DNA of 64,000 nucleotides from Talpa occidentalis (taxonomy: Eukaryota; Chordata; Mammalia; Eulipotyphla; Talpidae). A program made the position numbers and the translations under genes. The notes beneath the pieces are model-generated. The model saw only the letters and a list, made by a program, of their open reading frames with translations. It was not told the origin of the DNA and searched no databases. Each line of letters begins with the position of its first letter. The stretch's first letter is position 1. Shown here in pieces: positions 12,001 through 24,700 of the stretch. The stretch lies in assembly GCF_014898055.3 (NCBI RefSeq), contig NW_023601433.1:68396767-68460766 (forward strand), written 5' to 3'.

Positions 12001-15000
12001 TAGATGGAAGGTGATTTTGGATACCAAATGGAGAATGTGCTCGGATAAAATCTCTTCAGGCATGTAGACATGGACTACATATACAGCCTACATTTAGCTA
12101 GCTGTAATTTTGCTAGCTCCCTTTAAGCTACTTTAAATAGACAGCAGAGGGGTTTTGACAGGTTGAAGAACAGCCATATCCCCGGATCCCACAGGAAAAG
12201 TTGTTCAATAAAAGCCAAGTGCTATCTACCCAGCAGTTAATGAGGAACAATTCAACCAGAGACCATCTGCTTCAGCTGAGACTAAGTGAACTCTTCCAGA
12301 ATTCTGGTAATGCTAATTTTGGTTTCTATATGAAGATAATTGACAAAGAAGAAAAACTGCAAAACAGAAGGAACAGCTATGTCATACTTCTCAGAAAAAG
12401 GGGACAAGGAATAACAGGCAAGAAGTAGGGCCATGCCTGTCTCACCTTAACTAGACCAATATAGATTATGCAAAAGTGAACTTTAAAAAAATCAACATAC
12501 TCCTCTTTGAGCATTTTTGATATTTCTGGTAATCATATAAAATGTAAACCAGCTATGTTAATGAAAAAGGATTGAGGGTAATTCGTATTTACATTCTGTA
12601 CAATATTTATTAAAATCAAAATTTTGAATTTCCTCCCCACAACAAAAGTAAGAATTACTATTGTACAGTGAACAAGTGTGGGGCCAGTCAGTCAACTGTA
12701 CTGATGGGCGCTGAGGCCCGCCTGGCCCTGCTGGGCTTGTGTTTTCTCCTGTCTCGGGGGCGGTGCGCTCAATGATCAAGGAACATGGGCTGGGGTCTGT
12801 GTGGAGCCAGACAGACCCGGGCATCACATTTGACCCCACTGCTTTATTCCTGTGTGGTTTTTACCCTGATCTGTAAAATTAGGTAATAATAGTACCTCTC
12901 TCATAAGGGCCATTCAACACACAGTCATTATTAGTATTAACTAACAATGATATTGTTTCATTTTTGTGTAGGTGATGTTAAAAAATTGTTAAGGGAGTTG
13001 GATATCCTGAATTCTGTCATTGCTCAGCTGGCTCCAGAAGGTAACTGCATCTTACCTCTATTTAAACGATGAACTGGTTTAATTTTTACATTTAATTAAA
13101 CTACTTAATGAAAATAGTTCATGAAATACCAGTTATGAATTGTCATTAAAATCTCTCAGACCGGGCCTCCCCTGGTAGCGCAGTGGTTGAGCACTGGGCT
13201 GCGAAGCTGCCCGCAGCCTCTGCAGCGCCAGTTCGATCCCCGGCCGCCTGCTGGTGAGGGTCCCACATGGTGCGCAAACCTCTCCTGCAGGCCGCTGCTC
13301 CCCTCAGCAGAGTATTTCGCCCGTGTGCCTGTTCTGTTCCCCGCTCTGGCTCTGGTGAATTCTCTCACCCTCCCACGCTTCTGACTATACCCAGTGCTTA
13401 TATAAATAAATAAATAAATCTTTAAAAAAAAAAAAAAAATCTCTCAAACCAAGTTGGGCTCCAACCCAGGTATAATTTGTGGAGCTTTGGCTTTCTAAGC
13501 ATGCTGTAGAGGAGTGGTTGAATGAGGACTTAGCATACTCGTGCTCTTTATTTTTGATATACAGAAGAAGTGATTATCCATGAGTTTGCTAGTCTTTGCC
13601 TAGCAAACATGTCTGCTGAGTACACCAGCAAAGTGCAAATATTTGAATGTGGCGGATTAGAGCCTCTCGTCAGACTGCTGAGCAGCCCTGACCCTGATGT
13701 GAAGAAGAATTCTATTGAGTGCATTTACAACTTGGTCCAGGTAAGAGCAAGTTCTGAGAATGTGTTTTGACAAGAGCTGATTACAGAATTTATTTTTCAC
13801 ATGAAAGCAGGAAAAAGCTTTTTCAAACTCACCAGTTCATTTTCAATTCTTCTTGGTATTATTCAGTAGTTATTCAGAAAAAATAATGGAAATTTAGTAT
13901 ATTTACTTTTCATTTTGTACATTTTATAAGTAATTGTCTCCCATGAATGGGCCTTTTTAAATCATATTTCAACTGAAAAATAATAGAATGGCTGTAAAAT
14001 TAAGGACTATACTATATAAAATGTATTTCTTTTGAACAGAAAATCTGGTATTTATGATTTGGCCTATTTATGGTTTGGGCAACTACATATTGATCTAGCA
14101 AGATGATGCCAGCACATGGGAGTACAGTTGACCCTTGATAATGCTGGTTTAGGGGTGCTAACTCCTCCCCAGTCAAAAATCCAAGTAGTAATTTTCATTA
14201 CCCCCCCAAGTTTAGCGACTGATAGCCTACTGCTTATGGAAGCCTTACTGATAACCTAAGTATTTGATTAGCATGTATTTTGTTTTTATATGTATGGTAT
14301 GATATATTCTTAATAATAAAGTAAGCTAGGGAAAAATGTTATTAAGAAAATCACAAGGAATAGAGTATTATACTGCATTGATACTCAAAGTATATATATA
14401 TAGATTGTTTTAAAAAAATCCCTCTACAAGTGAACCTGAGCAGTTCAAAACCTGTGTTGTTCAACAGTTGAACTGAATATATATGCCTTATTCTGTGGAC
14501 TAAAATTTGTTGGATTAGGGGCCTCCCTGGTGGCGCAGCAGTTGAGCGCTGGGTTGCAAAGCTGCCCGCAGCCTCTGCAGCGCCAGTTCGATCCCTGGCC
14601 CCCCGCGAGGGTCCCACATGGTGCGCAGACCTCTCCTGCCACCTGCTGCTCCCCTCAGCAGTGTAGTTCGTCAGTCTGCCTGCTCTGCTCTCCCCTCTGG
14701 TTCTGGTGAATTCTCTCACCCTCTCGCGCTTCTGACTGTACCCAGTGCTTGTATAAATAAATAAATAAATCTTTATAAAAAAAAAATTAGTTGGATTAGG
14801 TTTACTTATTGGTAAAAACCCAGTGAATTGAGTATGTTGACTGGCACTCATTGCTCACAAATCCACATTGCTATCTCACTATGCTATTTTTCTTTGTAAT
14901 TGAAAGAAAAACACACTCTCACACCTAACCTCCTTCTTATTCCTACCTCCCAAGTCAGAGCACACCCCCTTACACCAACAGGAGGTCAGCTCAGGGCAGC

Positions 15001-18000
15001 TTCTCAGCTTGTTGCTCAGGTTCCTGAACAATTCCCAAGCACATATGATAAACCCTAGATAACTGAAAATACCAGCACACCGTTTGAAATAGCTACCAGC
15101 AGACAATGAGGGGAAGGGATATTCAAGCAAAGGTGACAGAAGGCTCATTGGAAGACAAAGTATCTAGGAAATCATATAGAAAAAGACACAGGTGGACTGC
15201 ATGCCAGAAAGCAGCTGAAGCATTCATTCCCGGCCCTGGCAGGTCCTCAACACGTGGCTGCACATTACCCTCACTCCTCCCTAATGGAAACCTGGAAGAA
15301 GAAACAGCTTTTTCCCCCTTCTCTGCTAACTTAAGACTTTACCTCAAGCTCACCCTCCAAGCTTGATTTCCCAAAAAATTTTGTCAAGTAGAAATGAAAA
15401 GACTTCACTATTCCTAACAGCAGAAGTATTAGGTAATAGTGTATTAATTACCCAGGACTGCTGCAACAATATTCCACAGACTGGGTGATTGGAAACAACA
15501 GGATATTTTGCCTTATTAGTTCTGGAGGCCAGAAGCCCATCAGCAGGGCCATGCTTCCTCTGTGATTCAGCATAATCCTTCCAGTGTCCTTCTAGCTTCT
15601 GGTGGTAGCTTCACTCCTTGGCATTCCTTGGATACAGCAGCAGCATTACCATCTCGCCTTCCTTTGTCTCATTTTCACCTTCTTACATACACCAGTCTTC
15701 AAAGGACACCATTAATTGTCCCCCACCCTACTCCACTATGACCGTGACTAATTATCTCTGCAATGGCCTGTTTCTAAATAAGGTCACATATAGAGATATA
15801 TGAGCACTTCAGCATATGTTTTGGAGGACACTATCAGTCATAGAATGGCAGGGAGAATGGGCAAGCAAAGAATTGAATGGTATAGCAAAGAATTGAAGTT
15901 TGGGGTACACAGATTTAGGCATAAAGCTGAAATATGTCTCCAGAAGAGGGACCCAGGGAGGTTTTTACAGAGAGAGAAAGAAGAGAGAGGTCATGGAGGA
16001 TGAGGTCATGGGTGAGTTAATGGTCAGATGAAGGAGACTCAAGGTAAATGGACAGGTGGAGGGGGTCACACAGTAAAAGAAAGGAAACATTGCCTTTATC
16101 AGTCCTTTCAAACAGGATATTCTCCTTATTGTTGGGATGTTGGGGGTTGGTCCAGTCCAAGGGTCATCTTGCAGTTTAAAGACAATAGCAAAACAGCTTT
16201 TCCTCAGTGGATTTCTATGGCCCTGTTTTTTTTTTTTTTTTCCATCAATGCCATTTATTCTCTATGGCCCTGTTTTAATATGGCTCCAGTAATATTACTT
16301 TTCACACAGGTCAATCCATGACAAACAGCGACTTTCGATTTTTATGTCAGAAGGATGCTGACTACAAAGAGGTCAATGGAAGGGTGGAAACAGGAAAGGC
16401 AAGCTTTAAATGGGGCCTTTTCTACCCTTAGTACTCTTTTACATGCTTCCATTTAAAATGTTTAGCAGCCAGAGTTTGGGACTTTTCCTGGATTTTGGCC
16501 TTGTTTTCTCCATTGTTCACTCCACCCAAGCCCTCTCTCCCTGCCATTCACAGACACAAGATGCAGAACAACTTGTCTAGACTCTTAAGACCCCTTCATA
16601 CTGTATATATCTTAAATAAAGGTCAGTGTCAGAGATAAACCTGGTATCAATTTGCATGCTCAGGGCCTGCCAATGGCACTGTGTGCATATGAGCATTTCA
16701 CAAACAGTCCATTTGGATGAAGAGAATAAAGAATTGATGTCATCATTTAATCTTATCAAATACTAATTAAAACAGAATAAAACAGGCTATAGAATGTGAA
16801 AAGTATTATATTATTCATAGATTTTATTGTAATGCTGCTGATAGTAATAGGAATTTGCTGTGTAATAAACAGTAGTTGACAATGTCTACATAGTTAAAAT
16901 GAATACTTTAATATTGTCATTTCAGATTTTTCTTATATTCATGAGTTATTTTGGAAGTGTCTGGAATAAAGATGGGAAAATTATATATATTATGATTATA
17001 TATACTATTATTTATAATGTCTTGTTAGAAAATAGAATTTCTCCATTTTTGAGATATTATTTTGCCTTAAAAATTATTTTCTTGATCATTTGTTTCTCAT
17101 GGCAGGATTTTCAGTGTCGAGCTACACTTCCAGAGCTAAATGCAATCCCTCCTATATTAGAACTCTTGAATTCAGAATATCCGATTATTCAGCTGCTGGC
17201 TCTCAAAACCTTAGGTGTTGTTACAAATGATAAGAAGTCACGAGTAATGCTAAGAGACAATCAAGGAATGGACCAACTTATTAAGATCCTAGAAAGTAAG
17301 GTATTGTGTCATTCATTCAACTCTCTATGAGGAAATGTATCTCCTAAAAGTTGCTATAAAATATAAATTGTAGAATATAACTGTGTTCTATTTAAGCATG
17401 ATATTAAATATAATGGATGAATTCACTTATTGTGACATAGTTTATCAGCATGATATATAACCTCCAAACAAAAAAACTAGCAAAGTCCTATGTTATACCT
17501 GACATGATCCCACTGTCTTGTGGACACCCCAGAACACACTAATCCTTTCCCCATAAGAGAATGAAATTTCCTTGGATGATATTTACTCTTTACCTTGATA
17601 TCCTATAACTTAAATACCATGCATGCTATAAAATTAACAAAAATACTATTTTGTAAAATCTGTATCTTATATTGGATAATGGTTGAGAAAGGGATAAAAG
17701 AGTTCATACACACATGAACATTCATAACCAAATTAGGAAGAAATACCCATGGCAATTACAATCCTTTTTCTACTACATCAATGTAGTTGATATTTATAAT
17801 TACCTTCCTCCTATACCAATTCTGTATTTCATTTTTTCCTCAGCAAGTATTTCAACTTGTCTTGCTTCTTTACCTAGTATGATGATCCAAACTGTTTTTC
17901 CTAAAGGGTCTGAGTCATTAGTAGTCTATATTGGGTTGTTACAATTTTCCATGGACCTTAATCACAGAACATGGTAATACAGAGACACAGGGGCCTCCCC

Positions 18001-18655
18001 TGGTGGCACAGGGGTTGAGTGCTGGGCTGCGAAGCTGCCCGCAGCCTCTGCAGCACCTGTTCAATCCCTGGCCACCGGGGAGGGTCCCACATGGTGCACA
18101 GACCTCTCCTGCCTCCCGCTTCTCCTCTCAGCAGTGTATTTCATCAGTCTGCCTGTTCTGTTCCCAGCTCTGCCTCTGGTGAATTCTCTCACCCTCCCGT
18201 ACTTCTGCCTGTACCCAGTGCTAGTATAAATAAATAAATAAATCTTTAGGAAAAAAAAGATACAAAGATGCAGCCTAAGAAATGTCTTAAGGACTGTAGA
18301 CATACCCTTCCTTATGTCTGTTGTGGAATAGTAAGTCCAATTCCTCCAGGTAGTTAGGATCAATAGCCCAACCAACACAGTAACACTTCTGCTCTTGTTA
18401 ATTCAAAGGCATGAGGAATGCCAAATGACTGGGTGGCCATCTTAATTTGTAGTCCAGTGGAATTATTGTTGTCTACTGATGAAAGCATTCTTCCCTTTGG
18501 AACTAAGGCCTCTAGGCTGGCACATCATAAAGTTGTGGAGACAGGAAGCTCAAGTATTGCTAGTGGATCACTAGTGGTAATAAGGAGTGGTGCCACACCC
18601 ATTTCCACTCCTTGATTCCCATACCCGTGAGCACTGGATGGCCATGTGAGAAACA

Positions 18656-18710
<55 letters not shown>

Positions 18711-21700
18711 GACACTTAGGAGCACATAGGACACTTGAGAACACACACAGCCTCCAGGATCAGGTGTTACCATCTACCTGCAATGCAACTGAGTCTTCAG
18801 AAGGCCCATCTATCAAGTCAGTTGCTTTAGAATGGTGGAAAACATGGCAAATCCAGTGAATTCTATGAGCAGCTTGGGCCTATTATTGCACTTCTTTTGC
18901 TGCAGAGTGTGTCAGAACAATGCTGTGTGGATATCGTGATGGTGGAGCATCCTCTGTGTGTTTCTCTCACTTGCAGGATTTCTACCTTAACTTTCTAACT
19001 CTTAAGGGAAGGCTGGATTTGCCACTGCTATGAGCACCTGGGAAATTTCTCAGGCAAGAAAGTCATAAACTCATAACACTTCATGCTACCAGTTGGAGCT
19101 TTTGAGGAATAGACTTTCTTTCAGCTTCTGTCTGCTTTTTCAAACAGTATTTTCTTCTGATTTTAAAATTGTTATCAGGGAAAGTTATATGAACAACTTC
19201 ATTTGGCTGTCCCCACTGGGAAGTTTCCAGTAATTATTTTCTACCTATAAAATATTTTGTAGTTGGGGGAAACAGAAAAGATGGGACAAATGGTTAGGGA
19301 CAGTGATGTCACTTTAATAAACACAACTGCTTCCTTGGGCCTCTGTCACAACAAAATTAATTACATTATATTCTGACTGACCGCAGTCCCTCCTGTGGTA
19401 AATTTTGAGGATATAAATTTCTTTTAGTACAATTCTCTACAGTTGTGTTTGCTTTTATTATTAGGACTTGAATGACCTTCATATAGATGCGCTGTTAGTG
19501 ATAGCCAACTGCCTTGATGATATGGATACTATGGCGCTGATTCAGCAGACGGGGGGTCTTAAGAAGCTCCTGACATTTGCAGAAAACTCTGCAATTCCTG
19601 ATATTCAGAAGAATGCAGCAAAAGCAATCACTAAAGCAGCATATAATTGTATGTTTCATTTTATACAAACTAAGCATACATGTTCTTGATTTTGATTAGT
19701 ATTAAACAGTAGATAGAGTATTTGTTTGCTTTTATATGACCATTTGAGAGTAGTACTATACATATTAAGGCCAATTCATCTCAATGCTAATGTGTTAATG
19801 TAGAGATTGTTTTATCACTGATACACTAAATCCAATATGACTTAATTATAATCCTATCTTTTTAACAGTTTATTCCCAAAATAAATTTTAAGCCCTTATT
19901 TCTCTTGATCTTGGAGTTACACAGGTGGTATGTGCTGTTTGTGAGTCTCAAATAGTTGTTTCAATAAATCCATGTTTGGAATGATATCCATAAAATCATT
20001 TCAAGTTTCAGCTGGAGTCTAGCAGTGGCAGTATAAAAAATAGGCACATGCTATATACATAATACAATTTTTATTTCAATGGCAAGCTATGTTGACATAA
20101 ATTTGTAAAATGTGAGAGATTAATTAAATTACAGGCACTGATGATGAAATTATAGCCTTAATTTATGTATTTTATTTAATAAAAGATGTGATTTTATTTT
20201 TCCTCTTCTACATTAACTCCTTTTATGAATAATGACTGATTTGACTAGTTTATATTATTTATATTCGAATCATATATACTACATCTGTATACTATATGTA
20301 TATTATAGGAAAACATATCCCTTGCAACCCATACTGGAGTAACAAAGTGTTTCTGTATTGGAAGTAAGTTATCATGAAGTTTTAAAATGATTTTCCAAGG
20401 AAAACTCCATTCAGAAGTAGGGTTTTCAGATACATTGCACCTTATACTATTAAGGTCAATGTAACTATCACCATTCATTCACAACCGTTTCTCTTTATTT
20501 CCTGTCATGAGAAATTTTTGTTGTCTTGATAATGCATTGTTACTGCATGTCAAAAACACAGTGGGAACAAACATGTAATACACATTTTTAAAATTTTCAT
20601 TTTTGAATAAATTTTAATACTTATCCCCACCATGAAAATTCCAAATTAGAGTGCCTTTGACACTGAAAGAAGCAAGGCATTAATTACCATGTTGCCATGA
20701 GGTTTATGATCTGGCATTAACATCCTAGCAGGAGCAAAGGTAGTACAATAGCAACTTCCTAGAATGAATGAAGAGAAGCATCATTGAATGCAGATTTATT
20801 TTCAGTTATAAAACCTCATGCTTTTTTTTTATTTTAGTGATACTGATTAAATGTTATTTTTAGAGGATATTACTCTCTTAGTAATATAATTACCTTTCCA
20901 TCTTTATTACCTGCATAATTAAAACATAAATACTTTATTTCTTGGTATAGAAGATCAGTGAAGGTACTTGGTTAATATGTTAATTCATCTTTTAAATCTA
21001 TTATAACTACTCAGCAGTCAGCTCTTTTGAGATTTGGTGAACACTGCTGGATTTTGAGAACACACCCAGCAGTGTTGAGAAACTAATTGCCTAAAGTATT
21101 TAAATCATTTTAAAAAATCTTCCCAATAATTTCACATATAATGTTTTTTGAATTTAGCTATTACATACTCCAAAGTCAGCCCATTCAAATTAATTCTTTT
21201 GGTCAGTTTTCCTGATTAGATTCCATACGCAGAGTGTTCTGTGTAGGAAAAGTTGTTTTAGAGCCATAAGGGAACTCATTTCTAATTTTAAGGATTTTAG
21301 GTCAGCAATTCTTGAAGAGGTTCAGTTCTTACTTATGGAGGGAAAGCTAATAAGGATGATATATATTGCAAGACATTTTAGGAGCCACATACTTACGATT
21401 TAAATATGAATCCTAGCATTTTCATGGAAGTTATACCCTGCCTGAATTCCTATTTTATTTTTTTTTTAATCTTTTTTTTTTTTTTTAAGATTTATTTATT
21501 TATACAAGCACTGGGTACAGTCAGAAGTGCCGGAGGGTGAGAGAATTCACTAGAGCCAGAGCGGGGAACAGAACAGGCAGACTGATGAAGTACACTGCTG
21601 AGGGGAGCAGTGGGCGCAGCAGGAGAGGTCTGTCGCGCCATGTGGGACCCTCACCCGGCGGCCGGGGATCGAACTAGCACTGCAGAGGCTGTGGGCAGCT

Positions 21701-24700
21701 TCGCAGCACAGCGCTCAACTGCTGTGCCACCAGGGGAGGCCCGTGAATTCCTATTTTAAATGAAAGGAGCAAGCGATTAAAATTATGGGATTACAGGACA
21801 TGGTTCATACTGGTTTAAGACGAATGAGCAGAAGTGTGAGTAACTTAGCCTGTGTTAGTCATGACCAGATTGCTTGGCATCCATCTACATATCAGATGAA
21901 CAAAGGCCAATAGCATTTGCAAATTGTCTGAATGTGCTACTGCTTCTGTGAAAAAGCGATTTTTAAAAAACATTAACACAGAAATCAGATGTTAACTTTG
22001 AAATGGAAACCTAGTTGCAATAATTCCTAAAAATATTGTAGGGAAAAAAACAAGTTGACTAAAAATATGTATCAGTGAATTATTTTCACATGAAGATGTT
22101 GTAATCTAAATTAGTATCAGTTTTTTTGCGGATATTTTAATTCTAGCATAATATTCTTATACCTCAATATCCTAAGAGCATATATCACCCACTTTTCTAT
22201 TTTAATCATGTAAATTGACTTTATAAAGGTTAATTAGTGGAAAAATCGGACCTAGAGAAAGTTTTTTCAATGATAAATTAATAAGGAATTATGTGTAAGC
22301 TGTTTCATTTTAGACTAGTCTTTGTCACCTCTTATGACTTTAAAATGAATTTTGCCTTAACATTTTTGTTGTGCATTTTTTAAAAATCTAGTAATTCATA
22401 TGTAGTTAACTTAAGAATACTATACAAAAAACATTTTTTTTAAAGATTTATTTATTTATACAAGCTGGGTACAGTCAGAAGCGTGGGAGGGTGAGAGTAC
22501 TCGCCAGAGCCAGAGCGGAGAACAGAACAGGCAGACTGACGAAATACCTGCTGAGGGGAGCAGCGGGCAAGACAGGAGAGGTCTGTCGCTCCATGTGGGA
22601 CCCTCGCCGGCAGCCAGGCATTGAACTGGCGCTGCAGAGGCTGCAGGCAGCTTCGCAACCCAGCACTCAAACGCTGCGCCACCAGGGGAGGCCCTACACA
22701 AAATTTTTTGATCTAGTTTAATGTGATTTTTGCTTTAGTGTAGGTTATCAGTAAGGTTGTTTTTTATTAAAAAAAATCAAATCAAATCAAAAGACAAACA
22801 TTTAGGAAAAAAAAGAACACTAAAAGTATTTTGGGTCTCCATTTAGTGTTTTATAATGATATGTTCTTAGATTCCTAATTTTGTTTTCAGATAAAGAATA
22901 TTATGCTAATGTATGTTTAGATTATGTTTATGGTAATTTATCATGTAAAATTATTTTAACTTTTGCTCTGTCAGCATGTAGTATAACATAAAAGATGATT
23001 ATGATTTCTTTGATATAACATTATAAATTCCTTAAACTCGGAAGTATACTCTATTACTTGTTTTTACTTTCTCCTCTTCTCTTGAGCATCTAGCTCAAGC
23101 ACATTTAGTAGCTCTTCAAATGCTGGGTTTTGTATTTAAAGTAAACATCAAATAAACATGTTGATATCTTTTGTGAGAAAATGGCATGTGTGAACACAAC
23201 ACCATGCAGTAAACATGACTGAATAAGTTCTTGCTAAACCTGAATCTTTCCTCTTTCCTACCGTATTTTCTTTGCCATAGCATTGGTATCATATATAGGA
23301 ATAAGAAAAAAAGCATTATGCATGATTTGTTTTGCATAATTGCTTTGCTCTAAAAGTAAAATATCTTGTTTAGTTTATTCTTTGTGACTAAGCAAAAAAC
23401 TAGTTTGAATTCCCATATTTTGGTTGAGGAAGTAGGTATACTTGCATAATTCTGACAGGAAAGATTTCTAACACTGAACCATCCATGCAACTTGAATAAT
23501 TCTGATAAGTAGGTATACATCAACATTCTGATATTTTTCCCTTTTGGTTTATGAAAGCTGAAAATAGAAAATTTTTTCATGAACAAGAGGTTGAAAAGTG
23601 TCTTATAACCCTTTTGGGTTCTGAAAACGATGGAACTAAAATTGCTGCTTCCCAAGCAATTTCGGCAATGTGTGAGAATAAGGACAGCAAAAAATTTTTC
23701 AATACCCAGGGTAAGCAAACTGAAAAACCCTATTTTGAACATTTTTAAGTTACCATATTCTTGTTTACATGGATGTTTATAAAGTCACCTTTAATTTTTT
23801 CTAAAGGGATTCCACAGCTAATTCAGTTGCTGAAAAGTGACAACGAAGAGGTCGGAGAAGCTGCAGCTCTTGCCCTGGCTAACCTGACCACCTGCAACCC
23901 TGCTAATGCAAAGTAAGTGCCAAGACTCATTCAGTGCTGACTTGCTATGGGTTGTCCCACAGACCAACAGACCAAGATGCTCTCATTTCAGTATCTTGGC
24001 TTTCAAGGCACTTAAAATTTTCTTTCACAAGTCTTAGTTGGACTATTGCTCAGGAAGCCTTATGAAAAGTGTTATCAGAAGTGTTCTCCAAAGATATTAC
24101 AACATTTGACTGTTTCTGGACTTGTTGGGAAAATGTGTGAGCCATTTGATTCAGATAACAGGCTCATCCTGTGGAATTTTCTAGAACAATTACAACTGGC
24201 TAATGTAGGAAATATTACAGATAACATTATGTAAACATCTACTAAATTTAGGGGGGAAGTCCATTTTAAAAGGACATAAACATTAGGTAAAACTAGAAAC
24301 ATTTAAAAATTCATTTTAAAACAACATTGTGGGCAGTAAAGATGAAAGAAAGTTTTGAAAGAAATATGTTCTATATTCCAAGTACTGTGGTATGTGGATT
24401 GCATTTATTCAAATATGTAATTATCAAGACTATCTGTCAACAGATGAGAAAACTGAGGCTTTGTAAGGGTATCACATTTTTCTGGGCACACATATTAATC
24501 AAAATCATTGAACTGGACATTAAACCCAGGTCTGTTGGACTCCAGACTCTGTGTTCTTTCCACAATAGATTACTTTATAAAACAAGAATTTTTTGAAGAC
24601 AACTCTCATAAATAAAATAATTATTTGCCCTTTGTATGTTTGGTACATTTATTAGAGACAGAACCAATAGGATATTGTTTAAAAACCAAATTAAACTGGA

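Noticed and set aside
14351..14851. 166-codon reverse frame
   Set aside because: It spans a SINE and a Tigger element read in reverse. Similar SINE-derived frames at 7287, 13156, 18061, 22452 and 51428 are rejected for the same reason.
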